Source: Azoarcus sp. KH32C (lineage in GTDB: Bacteria; Pseudomonadota; Gammaproteobacteria; Burkholderiales; Rhodocyclaceae). From it: DNA of 64,000 bases. The translations under genes were made by a program, and so were the position numbers. The DNA is taken from the NCBI RefSeq assembly GCF_000349945.1, contig NC_020516.1:1612001-1676000 (forward strand), read 5' to 3'. Shown here piece by piece: positions 43,884-52,445 of the stretch. The number at the start of each line of letters is the position of its first letter. Positions within the stretch are counted from its first letter, which is position 1. Under the pieces are notes generated by a model. That model had not been told where the DNA came from and searched no databases. It was given only the letters and a program-made list of their open reading frames with translations.

Positions 43884-45880
43884 GATTTCACCACCATCAA
43901 CAGCACGATCAGCGTCACGAAGCTGTAAAGCAGGTAGATCGCGATCCGCCCCTGCTGCAGGTGGCCGACGCCGCGTGCGATGCGCGACGTGAGCCGCGCG
44001 ATCGGCAGGTAGAGCCAGTGCCAGAAATGGTCCTCGATCGTCACGCGGTAGACGGGCTTCGCGTCGAAGGGCGAAGGCAGCTGGCGGTGCATGCGGAAAA
44101 AGGGCTCGAAGATCTGGCGGATCGGCTGGCCGAAACCCTCGGCCGAATCCTGCATGCGCGCGGTCTGCGCCGGGAAGCCGCAATCCCATGCGGGGGCCCG
44201 CCGGAGACGGCCGTGATAGAACCTGCGCACCCCGACGATCGTGAGCAGTACCGCGACGGTGACGACGACGAGGAACACGAGCGGACTGTAGCTCGCGCGA
44301 TCGAGCGAACTCGGCGACAGCATCAGCCAGCCGTTCGCGCGCACCGCGTCGGCGATGCCGCCGCCGACGAGAAGCCGCGTCACCGGGTCGATGAAGCCGA
44401 TTACCGTCACGGGAATCAGGCCGAGCAAAACGGAGCCCGCGGCGAGCCACGCAAGTCCGGCCCGTTCCAGTCGCGAGGACGGATGCGCATTGACGAGCTT
44501 CGGCTCGCGCGGCTGGCCGAGGAAGATCACGCCGAAGAACTTCACCATCGTGTAGCCGGCGAGCGCCGAGACCAGCGCGATGCCGGCCGCGAGCACCGGC
44601 ACCATCATGTTCAGGAAGGAGTCCGGCAGTCCGGTCGTGAACAGGAAGCTCTGCAGCAGCAGCCATTCTGAGACGAAGCCGGACAGCGGCGGCAGGCCCG
44701 AGCTTGCGAGCACGCCGACGAGCGACAGCCACGCCACCCAGGGCATGCGCCGCATCAGCCCGCCGAGCTTGCCGAGGCTGCGTTCGCCGGTCGAATGCAG
44801 CACCGAGCCGGTCGCGAGGAAGAGCAGGCTCTTGAAGAAGGCGTGACCGACGACGTGGTAGAGCGCGGCGGTGAGCGCCAGTGCGGACAGAGCCGTCATG
44901 CCGTAGGCGTTGAAGAGCACGCCGAGCCCGATGCCGACGAAGAGCAGGCCGATGTTCTCGATCGACGAGTACGCGAGCAGGCGCTTCATGTCGGTCTGCA
45001 CGGCGCTGAAGACGACGCCGTACAGTGCCGTCGCGAGGCCGACCGCGAGCAGCAGCGCGCCCCACCACCAGAGTTGCGCGCCGAGGAGATCGAAGCTCAC
45101 GCGCAGCAGGCCGTAGATCGCGGTCTTCAGCATCACGCCGCTCATCAGCGCGGAAACCGGCGACGGCGCCGCCGGATGCGCCTCCGGCAGCCAGACGTGG
45201 AGCGGCAGCACGCCGGCTTTCGCGCCGAAGCCGAAGGTCGCGAGGAGGAAGGCGACCGAGGCCCACAGCGGCGACAGCGTCTGCGCGCGCATGTTGGCGA
45301 AGGTGTAATCGCCGGTGTTCGCCTGCAGCACGCCGAAGCACAGCAGGATCGCGATCGCGCCGATGTGCGCGACGAGCAGATACAGGAAGCCGGCCTCGCG
45401 GATCGCCGGCACGCGGTGGTTCGCCGTGACGAGGAAGAAGGACGACAGCGCCATCGTCTCCCACATCACCATGAAGGCGTAGGCGTCGTCAGCCAGCACG
45501 ACGAGCGCCATGCTCGCGAGGAAGACGTGGTATTCGAGGCACATCAGCCCCGGCGGCGTGCCTTCGCCGAGCCGGAAGTAGCCCGCGGCGAAGACCGAGA
45601 TGCCGACAGCGGCCGCGCCGATCACGAACAGGAAGAAGGCCGACAGGCCGTCGAGCCGCAAGTGGAAGGGGAGGTCGGGGAGCCCGATCGCGAGCACGGC
45701 CGTTTCCGGCGGCGCGAACAGCGCTCCGAGGGCGAGCCCGGCCAGCACAAGGGCGAGCGCAGCGCCGGCGGGGAAGAGCGTGCGGGCGACGAAGGCGGTG
45801 TTGCGCAGTGCTGCGATGCCGACGAGACCGAGTGCGAGCCAGCCGGCGATTACGATCAGGATCCAGTCCAGGATCAGCAC
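43880..45880 (-). CDS. HyfB-like antiporter-type membrane subunit
   Basis: A 666-residue NuoL-like subunit (HyfB/HycC type) with about 14-16 hydrophobic segments, including GFGAKAGVLPLHVWLPEAHPAAPSPVSALMSG and AYSSIENIGL. The start is GTG at 45880 with AGGGA upstream; this is 16 bp after the spermidine-synthase-like stop. The C-terminal extension (about 540-640) contains the WDCGFPAQTARMQDSAEGFGQPIRQIF segment seen in HyfB proteins. Confidence 0.93.
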   Translation of the reverse strand: MLILDWILIVIAGWLALGLVGIAALRNTAFVARTLFPAGAALALVLAGLALGALFAPPETAVLAIGLPDLPFHLRLDGLSAFFLFVIGAAAVGISVFAAGYFRLGEGTPPGLMCLEYHVFLASMALVVLADDAYAFMVMWETMALSSFFLVTANHRVPAIREAGFLYLLVAHIGAIAILLCFGVLQANTGDYTFANMRAQTLSPLWASVAFLLATFGFGAKAGVLPLHVWLPEAHPAAPSPVSALMSGVMLKTAIYGLLRVSFDLLGAQLWWWGALLLAVGLATALYGVVFSAVQTDMKRLLAYSSIENIGLLFVGIGLGVLFNAYGMTALSALALTAALYHVVGHAFFKSLLFLATGSVLHSTGERSLGKLGGLMRRMPWVAWLSLVGVLASSGLPPLSGFVSEWLLLQSFLFTTGLPDSFLNMMVPVLAAGIALVSALAGYTMVKFFGVIFLGQPREPKLVNAHPSSRLERAGLAWLAAGSVLLGLIPVTVIGFIDPVTRLLVGGGIADAVRANGWLMLSPSSLDRASYSPLVFLVVVTVAVLLTIVGVRRFYHGRLRRAPAWDCGFPAQTARMQDSAEGFGQPIRQIFEPFFRMHRQLPSPFDAKPVYRVTIEDHFWHWLYLPIARLTSRIARGVGHLQQGRIAIYLLYSFVTLIVLLMVVKS

Positions 45881-45896
45881 GCGGGGTCCCTGACTC

Positions 45897-46718
45897 TCAG
45901 CGCCCGCGGTTGGCCGCGGGCCAGTTGTCGCCACCGAATGCGCGGCGGCGATCGAGGCGGTGCTGGATGCGTTGCGCGAGCGAAGGCAGTCCGATCGGGT
46001 GGCCGTCGTCGAGCGCGCGGGCGCGCTCCAGCAGCTGTGTGCGGCGCGGGGGGAAGTGCCGATCCTTGCTCGCGAACAGGATGCGGTTCGTGTCTTCCTC
46101 GGAGCGGACGGAGACGAAACGGTCGCGGAAACTGTCGCGGATACGCGACGCATAGACGCCGTAGCGTGAATCGCCGGACCATAGATTGACGACCATCATC
46201 CCGCCATCGGCGAGCATCTCGTAGCAGTAGTCGTAGAACTCGGCCGAACACAGTTGCGGCGGCATGCCGACGAGATCGAAGCCGTCGACCAGCAGGATGT
46301 CGGGCGCCTCGTCCGTGTCGCGGACGTAATCCGCGCCGTCGCCGCACAGGATGCGCAAACGCGGGCCATCCGGCGGAATTCCGAACTCGTCGCGCAGCGC
46401 GATGACTTCGGGGCTGATCTCGACCGCCGTGACCGAGGCATCGGGGATGGCGTGGAGGCAATACTTGACGAGCGAACCGCCGCCCAGCCCGATCATCGCG
46501 ATATGCCGCGGCGCCGGATGGAACAGCAGGAAGCCCATCATCGTGCGGGTGTAGTCGAGCGCCAGCGCGTTCGGATCGTCCAGCGCCATCTGGCTCTGGA
46601 TCGTGAGCGCGTCGAACTGCAGCGCGCGCTGGCCGTTGGCGTCGACCACGTAGGGCTGACCGTCGCTTCCTTGGGCCAAGAGGCCGCACCAACTGACAAG
46701 GTCCTTCATGTCGCTCAC
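45897..46718 (-). CDS. Spermidine-synthase-like methyltransferase-fold protein
   Basis: A Rossmann-fold protein of the spermidine synthase/polyamine aminopropyltransferase superfamily (about 273 residues). It has IAMIGLGGGSLVKYCLHAIPDASVTAVEISPEVI (nucleotide-binding loop) and ILLVDGFDLVGMPPQLCSAEFYDYCYEML with the Asp typical of the catalytic loop. The N-terminal beta domain is short. The GTG at 46718 is preferred because AGGAG lies 8 bases before it; an ATG at 46742 has no ribosome site. It is the first gene of the operon leading into the Ehr-type genes, 16 bp before hyfB. Whether it makes polyamines is unproved. Confidence 0.82.
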   Translation of the reverse strand: MSDMKDLVSWCGLLAQGSDGQPYVVDANGQRALQFDALTIQSQMALDDPNALALDYTRTMMGFLLFHPAPRHIAMIGLGGGSLVKYCLHAIPDASVTAVEISPEVIALRDEFGIPPDGPRLRILCGDGADYVRDTDEAPDILLVDGFDLVGMPPQLCSAEFYDYCYEMLADGGMMVVNLWSGDSRYGVYASRIRDSFRDRFVSVRSEEDTNRILFASKDRHFPPRRTQLLERARALDDGHPIGLPSLAQRIQHRLDRRRAFGGDNWPAANRGR

Positions 46719-46789
46719 GTCCGAGGCTCCTACACGCGACATTGCGTTCGCACCGAGTACACACTACATTGCCAGTGACGCTGCTTTCA

Positions 46790-46808
46790 ATGTTAATTTG
46801 ATGTTAAT
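46790..46808. promoter_or_regulatory. Direct repeats between the Ehr operon and a small RHH gene
   Basis: ATGTTAAT at 46790-46797 and again at 46801-46808, spaced 11 bp start to start, in an AT-rich patch. Repeats one helical turn apart are typical of OmpR/PhoB-family binding. The patch lies between the divergent spermidine-synthase-like gene and a small ribbon-helix-helix gene. Confidence 0.35.
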
Positions 46809-46829
46809 GGCCGCGATGGCCTCCGCGCG

Positions 46830-47015
46830 ATGAAAGAGAATCGAACCGCCCGCCTGACGCTGTTGATCGACCCCGAGAAGAAGAAGATCTTCGAGGAGAT
46901 CTGCGCGAGCAAGGACCTCACGGCATCGCAGGTCGTGCGCCGGATGATCCGGAAATACATTCAGGAAAATGCCGGCAGCCGGAAGCTGCCGGCCTGGCTC
47001 GAAGACAACGATTGA
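46830..47015 (+). CDS. Small ribbon-helix-helix protein
   Basis: 61 residues. RTARLTLLIDPEKKKIFEEICASKDLTASQVVRRMIRKYIQE in outline is a CopG/Arc-type ribbon-helix-helix fold, with a strand followed by two helices. No toxin gene follows, so it is more likely a stand-alone DNA-binding regulator than an antitoxin. It is divergent from the Ehr operon and may regulate it (inference). Confidence 0.75.
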   Translation: MKENRTARLTLLIDPEKKKIFEEICASKDLTASQVVRRMIRKYIQENAGSRKLPAWLEDND

Positions 47016-47163
47016 ACGAGCCCCGCCTGTAATCACGAAGGCTTGCGACGGGAATGCTGGGGTGTGCGTTATTGCCCCATGCGCTGCGATGCATCGTTTT
47101 CCTTGGCGGCAAATCGGTTCATCATGACTGCGTGCGGGATGCGGGGGCGGAAGGGAGAGCCGG

Positions 47164-48009
47164 ATGAACCGCCGGAGCCAATTGCTTCGCGTGGAACGAC
47201 TGAGGGAGGGTTGGCGCCGGACTCTCTATGCGGCGCTTCTGCTCTCGCTGCTCATCGGCTGGCATGCAGTGATGGCCGCGGTAGTGCCCGTCCTCGTCTA
47301 TCACCGCTTTGGCGCGGTCGCGGCCGACAGCATGACGGTGCGCACCGAGGTTTTCGAGGCGCAATTGCAGCAGCTTCATGCGAGCGGGGTCAGCGTCGTC
47401 CCCCTGCGCCAGCTCGTCGACACGCTGCGGAGTACCGGGCCTCTGCCGTCCCGCGCCGTCGCGCTGACGATCGACGACGGCCACCGGTCCGTCTATACGG
47501 ATGTTTTGCCGCTGATCCGGCGCTACCAACTGCCGGTGACGCTGTTCATTTACCCTTCGGCGATCTCGAATGCATCCTACGCAATGACGTGGGAGCAGTT
47601 GGCGGAGCTGAAGGCGTCGGGGCTGGTCGACATCCAGTCACACACCTACTGGCATCCGAATTTCACGCATGAGAAGCGCAAGCTCGATCCGGCCGCCTAC
47701 GCGACCTTTGTCGATTGGCAGCTTGTCCGTTCGAAGACGGTGCTCGAGTCACGTTTCGGCCGGAAAGTCGACATGCTTGCCTGGCCATTCGGCCTGCAGG
47801 ATGCGGACTTGCGCGAGCGTGCGGCGCGGGCCGGCTATGTCGCGGCGTTCACGCTCGAGCGCCGACCAGTGCGTGAGGGCGATGATCCGCTTGCGCTGCC
47901 GCGCTTCCTGATCACGTCGGCGGTCAGCCCGAACGCCTTTGCGGCGATCGTGGCACGCGCGCGAGATGAGGCCGAATCCGGGAAGAGCACGAGGGAGGCG
48001 GCGCGGTGA
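47164..48009 (+). CDS. Polysaccharide deacetylase (NodB-homology) with signal anchor
   Basis: A 281-residue CE4-type deacetylase. An N-terminal hydrophobic segment (about 20-41) anchors or exports it to the periplasm. The NodB domain has the metal/catalytic Asp pair in ALTIDDGHRS, the two metal His in QSHTYWHPN, and a PgaB-like VYHRFG start. The substrate is probably N-acetylated polysaccharide or peptidoglycan. Its stop overlaps the next start by 4 bp. Confidence 0.9.
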   Translation: MNRRSQLLRVERLREGWRRTLYAALLLSLLIGWHAVMAAVVPVLVYHRFGAVAADSMTVRTEVFEAQLQQLHASGVSVVPLRQLVDTLRSTGPLPSRAVALTIDDGHRSVYTDVLPLIRRYQLPVTLFIYPSAISNASYAMTWEQLAELKASGLVDIQSHTYWHPNFTHEKRKLDPAAYATFVDWQLVRSKTVLESRFGRKVDMLAWPFGLQDADLRERAARAGYVAAFTLERRPVREGDDPLALPRFLITSAVSPNAFAAIVARARDEAESGKSTREAAR

Positions 48010-49265
48010 AGAGGGGGTCTCGGCTGCTTGGCATATTCATTTTGCTGGCCGTGCTGATGCAGGACATCGCCGGGGCGGCGAGCGTGCGCGTGGTCGATGC
48101 GTCGTCGCGACGTCCGATCGAGGGCGCTCGCGTCACGATCGCGGGCCGAGTCGAAGTGACGGACGCTAACGGGATGGCGAACCTGCAGGGCACGGGCGGG
48201 CCCATCGCCGTGCGAGCTCCGGGCTACCGGCGGCTGCAGCAAGCCGTGATCGACGCGTCTGCCGGCACGGTCGAAGTCGCGTTGGCGCCGTTCCATGCCA
48301 GGGCGCTCTATCTGTCGTTCTACGGTATCGGCGATGCGCGGCTGCGGGGTGCAGCGCTGTCCCTTTTGGCCGAGACCGACCTCAATGCGCTGGTGATCGA
48401 CGTGAAGGGCGATCGGGGCGGCATTCCGTATCGCAGCGGCATTGCGCTCGCCGCCGAGACGGGGGCTCAGCAGGTGATCACGGTCAGGGATCTGCCCGCG
48501 CTCGTTGCTTTGCTGCGTGCACAGGGCATCTACCTCGTCGCGCGCGTGGTGAGCTTCAAGGACGACCTTCTCGCGCGGAGGCGGCCCGAGCTCGCAGTGC
48601 ATACGCACTCGGGCGGGCTGTTCATCGATCGCGAGGGACTTGCCTGGACCGATCCGTTCCGCCCGGAGGTGCGCGCCTACGTGCTCGAGGTGGCGGAGGA
48701 GGTCGCGCGGATGGGTTTCGACGAGATCCAGTTCGATTACGTGCGTTTTCCGGACCAGGCCGGACTGGTGTTTGCCGAGCCGAACACGGAGGCGAACCGG
48801 GTGTCGGCGATCACCGGTTTCCTGGCCGAGGCGGGGCGACGGCTCGCGCCCTACAATGTATTCATCGCCGCGGACGTGTTCGGATACGTGCTGTGGAATC
48901 GTGACGATACGGACATCGGGCAGCGGCTCGAAGACCTCGTGCAGCACGTCGATTACCTGTCGCCGATGCTGTATCCGTCGTCCTTCCAGTTCGGCATCCC
49001 GCGCTACACCGATCCGGTCGCGCATCCTTACGAGATCGTGCGCTTGTCATTGGACAACGCGCTTCGGCGTACCGGACTGTCGCCACTGCGCTTCCGGCCC
49101 TGGTTGCAGGCCTTTCGGGATTACGCATTCGATCGGCGCGATTTCGAAGCGGGCGAGATCGCCGCGCAGATTCGGGCGGCGGAAGCTTTCGGCACGGCGG
49201 GGTGGATGCTTTGGAACCCGCGCAACGCTTATAGCGAGGCAGGACTGAGGAGAGGGGGCAATTGA
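48006..49265 (+). CDS. DUF4015-family glycoside-hydrolase-like protein
   Basis: A 419-residue secreted protein: signal peptide (about 1-24), a carboxypeptidase-regulatory-like beta domain (about 25-95), then a TIM-barrel DUF4015 (putative glycosidase). The barrel shows ALVIDVKGDRGGIPYRS, FDEIQFDYVRFPD and VDYLSPMLYPSSF. The start is GTG at 48006, overlapping the deacetylase stop. Its substrate is unknown. Linkage to a deacetylase and a muramidase suggests wall or exopolysaccharide breakdown. Confidence 0.85.
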   Translation: MKRGSRLLGIFILLAVLMQDIAGAASVRVVDASSRRPIEGARVTIAGRVEVTDANGMANLQGTGGPIAVRAPGYRRLQQAVIDASAGTVEVALAPFHARALYLSFYGIGDARLRGAALSLLAETDLNALVIDVKGDRGGIPYRSGIALAAETGAQQVITVRDLPALVALLRAQGIYLVARVVSFKDDLLARRRPELAVHTHSGGLFIDREGLAWTDPFRPEVRAYVLEVAEEVARMGFDEIQFDYVRFPDQAGLVFAEPNTEANRVSAITGFLAEAGRRLAPYNVFIAADVFGYVLWNRDDTDIGQRLEDLVQHVDYLSPMLYPSSFQFGIPRYTDPVAHPYEIVRLSLDNALRRTGLSPLRFRPWLQAFRDYAFDRRDFEAGEIAAQIRAAEAFGTAGWMLWNPRNAYSEAGLRRGGN

Positions 49266-51571
49266 GGCGCTTGCGGGGGGTGGGCTGGCTTGGGCTGATG
49301 TGTTGGTTGCTCGCGGTGCCGACGGCGTGGGCGGCTCGCGCGCTCGACCCGGCGGCGCTCTTTGCCATCGAATCGGTCGTCGGTCAGGAGATGGGATTCG
49401 GGCGAGTGCCGGGGGCCGTCGTGCTGATCGGCGGGGAGGCGGGGGTGATCTATCGCCGCGCGTTCGGCGACCGGCAGCGGGAGCCGCAACGCGTGCCGAT
49501 GACGGAGGACACGATCTTCGACCTGGCGTCGCTGACGAAGCCGATCGCGACGGCCACCGCCGTGATGCAGCTCGTGGAGCAGGGGCGGCTCGAGCTCGAC
49601 GCGCCGGCCGCGCGCTACTGGCCCGCGTTCGGCGCGGCCGGCAAGGAGGCGATCACGCTGCGCCAGTTGCTGATGCATCGCTCGGGACTGCGCGCGGATC
49701 TCGACCTGCGACCGGCGTGGAACGGGCGCGACGCGGCGCGGCGGCTGATGCTTGCCGAAAGGCCGGCGGCGGCGCCGGGGTCGCGATATCTGTACAGCGA
49801 CATCAACTTCGAGGTGCTCGGCGAGATCGTCGAACGGGTGGCGCAGATGCCGCTCGACGAGTATTGCCGCCAGTTCATCTTTTCGCCGCTCGGGATGCGC
49901 GACACCGCGTTCCGGCCCGTCGATCGGTCGCGCATCGCGCCGACAGCAGGCCACGACGCGGGCTTCGTACATGATCCGACCGCCGCCCGCATGGGCGGGA
50001 TTGCCGGGCACGCGGGCGTGTTCTCGACGGCCGACGACCTGGCGCGCTTCGCACGGATGATGCTCGCGGGCGGCCAACTCGACGGGGTGCGAGTGCTGCG
50101 TCCCGAGACGGTCGAGGAGATGACGCGCCTGCAGGCGCAGGATTTCGAACATCCGCGCGGATTAGGTTGGCGGCTGGTCGCGCCGTTCGCCGCCAACCGC
50201 TTGGCATTGCCGCCCGTTGGCGCCTATGCACATACGGGCTTCACCGGCACCGCGATGTGGATCGACCCGGTGTCCGGAATCTACGTGATCGTGTTGAGCA
50301 GCCGGCTGCATCCGGACGGGCGGGGCAATGCCGAACCGCTGCGCGAGCGCGTCGCGACCGTCGTCGGCGATGCGCTGGGCACGCTCGGGGAGCAGGCGAT
50401 CGTCGCCGCGCGGCCCGCGACGGCGGCCTACGCGGGCCCGGCGGAGCGGCTCGAGACGGGGCTCGACGTCATGGCGGCGCGCGGCTTTGCGCCGCTGCGC
50501 AATATGCGGGTCGGCCTGATCACCAATCACACCGGACGCGACGCGTACGGGCGGAGCAACGTCAATCTGCTGCGCGCGGCGCCCGGGGTGCGGCTCGCGG
50601 CGCTGTTCAGCCCCGAGCACGGTTTCGGCGGCGAACGCGACGAGGAGGTCGAATCGGCGGTCGATCCGGCGACCGGCCTGCCGATTCACAGCCTCTACGG
50701 CGAGACGCGGCGCCCGACGCCGGAGATGCTGGCGGGGCTCGATGCCCTGGTGTTCGACATCCAGGACGCGGGGACCCGTTTCTACACCTACATCACGACC
50801 CTCGGGTACGCGATGGAGGCGGCGGCCGAGCAGGGCGTGGCCATCTATGTGCTGGACCGGCCCAATCCGATCACGGCCGCCGCCGTGCAGGGGCCCATGC
50901 TGGACGCGGACCGCACGTCCTTCACCGGCTACCACCCCTTGCCGGTGCGTCACGGCATGACGGTCGCCGAGCTTGCGCGTCTCTTCAATCGCGAGGCCGG
51001 CATCGGTGCCGACCTGCGGGTGGTGCCGATGCGCGGCTACGACCGGCGGGCGTGGTACGACCAGACCGGCCTGCCGTGGATCCCGCCGTCGCCCAACCTG
51101 CGTACCCTCGTCGAAGCGCTGCTCTATCCCGGCGTGGGCCTCGTCGAGGGGGCGAACGTCAGCGTCGGACGGGGGACCGAGATGCCGTTCGAACTCGTCG
51201 GGGCGCCGTGGATCGACGGGGCCGACCTCGCGCGCTATCTCGAGGCGCGGGCAGTGCCGGGCGTCGCCTTCAGCGCCGCGGCGTTCACCCCCGCGAGCTC
51301 GACATGGAAAAACCAGGCGTGCCAGGGGGTGCGCCTCACCGTCACCGATCGCGATGTGCTGGATGCTCCCGCGCTGGGCATCGAGATTGCCGCCGCGCTG
51401 CAGCGCTTGTATCCCGCGGTCTTCAAGCTTGACGCGACACTGGGGTCCATCGGGTCGGAAAAGGTCGTGGCGGCGATCCGGGCGGGTGAAGATCCGCGCA
51501 CGATCGCCGGTGCATGGCAGTCCGGGCTGGACGCCTTCCACGCGCGGCGCAGCGCCTACCTCTTGTACTGA
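49262..51571 (+). CDS. Fusion of AmiE-like serine hydrolase and NamZ-like exo-N-acetylmuramidase
   Basis: A 769-residue, two-enzyme protein. After a signal peptide (about 1-24), residues 30-375 form a beta-lactamase-family serine hydrolase with Ser90-x2-Lys93 (SLTK), Tyr178-Ser-Asp, and HTGFTG. Residues about 395-769 are DUF1343/NamZ (GH171) with GLITNHTGRD, LFSPEHGFGGERD, FDIQDAGTRFYTYI and RPNPITA. In Bacillus subtilis the homologues AmiE (MurNAc-peptide amidase) and NamZ are separate neighbours in a MurNAc recycling cluster. The TTG start overlaps the upstream stop and is backed by AGGAGAGGGGG. It likely cleaves peptidoglycan fragments in the periplasm. Confidence 0.9.
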   Translation: MRRLRGVGWLGLMCWLLAVPTAWAARALDPAALFAIESVVGQEMGFGRVPGAVVLIGGEAGVIYRRAFGDRQREPQRVPMTEDTIFDLASLTKPIATATAVMQLVEQGRLELDAPAARYWPAFGAAGKEAITLRQLLMHRSGLRADLDLRPAWNGRDAARRLMLAERPAAAPGSRYLYSDINFEVLGEIVERVAQMPLDEYCRQFIFSPLGMRDTAFRPVDRSRIAPTAGHDAGFVHDPTAARMGGIAGHAGVFSTADDLARFARMMLAGGQLDGVRVLRPETVEEMTRLQAQDFEHPRGLGWRLVAPFAANRLALPPVGAYAHTGFTGTAMWIDPVSGIYVIVLSSRLHPDGRGNAEPLRERVATVVGDALGTLGEQAIVAARPATAAYAGPAERLETGLDVMAARGFAPLRNMRVGLITNHTGRDAYGRSNVNLLRAAPGVRLAALFSPEHGFGGERDEEVESAVDPATGLPIHSLYGETRRPTPEMLAGLDALVFDIQDAGTRFYTYITTLGYAMEAAAEQGVAIYVLDRPNPITAAAVQGPMLDADRTSFTGYHPLPVRHGMTVAELARLFNREAGIGADLRVVPMRGYDRRAWYDQTGLPWIPPSPNLRTLVEALLYPGVGLVEGANVSVGRGTEMPFELVGAPWIDGADLARYLEARAVPGVAFSAAAFTPASSTWKNQACQGVRLTVTDRDVLDAPALGIEIAAALQRLYPAVFKLDATLGSIGSEKVVAAIRAGEDPRTIAGAWQSGLDAFHARRSAYLLY

Positions 51572-51755
51572 TCGGCGTTTGGCAGGCGGCGCGACATCAG
51601 GTCGTCTTGCAGGCGGCACGCCGGCCATCACGGAGGAACGTCGGCGCCTGCCTGTGAAAGCCGGTCCGCCGGGGCCGGTCGATGACGCGTTCGCACTGCG
51701 ATGCGGCCTTTTTGCCGCGCGCGTGCAGCGCTCGCCCGGCCCCGCGCGCCCTCCC

Positions 51756-52196
51756 TTACTCGACCTTGACCTCGAGCATCTTGGGCTTGCTTTCGGCGCT
51801 CTTGGGCAGCTGGATCGTCAGCATCCCGTCCTTGAATGTCGCTTTCACCTTGCTCTCGTCCACATTGTCGGGCAGCGAGAAGACGCGGCTGAAGCTGCCG
51901 TACGAGCGTTCCACTCGGTGGAATTTCTTGCCCGACTCTTCCTTTTCCTGCTTGCGCTCGCCGCGCAGCGTGAGCGCGCCATTGTCGACCGTGACGTGGA
52001 CGTCCTCTTTCTTGACCTCCGGAAGTTCTGCCTTGACGATGAACTCGCCTTCAGTCTCGGCGATGTCGACGCGCGGCATCCATTCACCGGCGGCGATCGT
52101 CTCGTGTGCGCTCGGGCGCAAGCTGCCGAACGACTTCATGTAGCGGTCGAACAGGTCTTCCATGTCGCGCCATGCATCCCATTTCATCAGTGCCAT
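51756..52196 (-). CDS. Small heat-shock protein Hsp20
   Basis: A 146-residue alpha-crystallin-domain holdase. The ACD (about 40-130) contains PRVDIAETEGEFIVKAELPEVKKEDVHVTVDNGALTLRGER, and the C-terminus has the IQL-type tail motif LTIQLPKS. The ATG at 52196 follows GAGGAGA. It is divergent from polX; the 249-bp gap between them holds an FNR-type site. It converges with the AmiE-NamZ gene; the 184-bp gap there shows only a small GCGGC/GCCGC hairpin. Confidence 0.95.
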   Translation of the reverse strand: MALMKWDAWRDMEDLFDRYMKSFGSLRPSAHETIAAGEWMPRVDIAETEGEFIVKAELPEVKKEDVHVTVDNGALTLRGERKQEKEESGKKFHRVERSYGSFSRVFSLPDNVDESKVKATFKDGMLTIQLPKSAESKPKMLEVKVE

Positions 52197-52339
52197 GATC
52201 TTTCTCCTCGCATCGGGGCATAATCGACACCACCGACTTCTCGGCCGACGACCGGATGGCCGCCGGGCAACGCGAAGCTTCTCCATCAACGTCAACATAG
52301 TCGACCGCCCGAAATCCGCACGCCGATCATGCAGGTTGG

Positions 52340-52380
52340 TTGATCATCGTCAATCGTCGCTTGCAAATCGTGAATATGCT
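52340..52380 (+). promoter_or_regulatory. FNR/ANR-type box and -10 of the polX-groEL promoter
   Basis: TTGATCATCGTCAA (52340-52353) matches TTGAT-N4-ATCAA at nine of ten positions, with the same single deviation as the iorA site. TATGCT (52375-52380) fits a -10 that would place the box at about -40.5. It lies 92 bp before polX and could also act on divergent hsp20. Confidence 0.6.
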
Positions 52381-52445
52381 GACTGGATCAATGGCCCGCG
52401 TCGGCGCTGCCGGCGTCGGCTGCACGCCGCGCGCAGGAGGACTTC

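Noticed and set aside
38706..45880. Functional [NiFe] hydrogenase-4 or formate hydrogenlyase
   Set aside because: Both NiFe CxxC motifs in the large subunit are replaced and no formate dehydrogenase, ferredoxin-like subunit or maturation genes are present.
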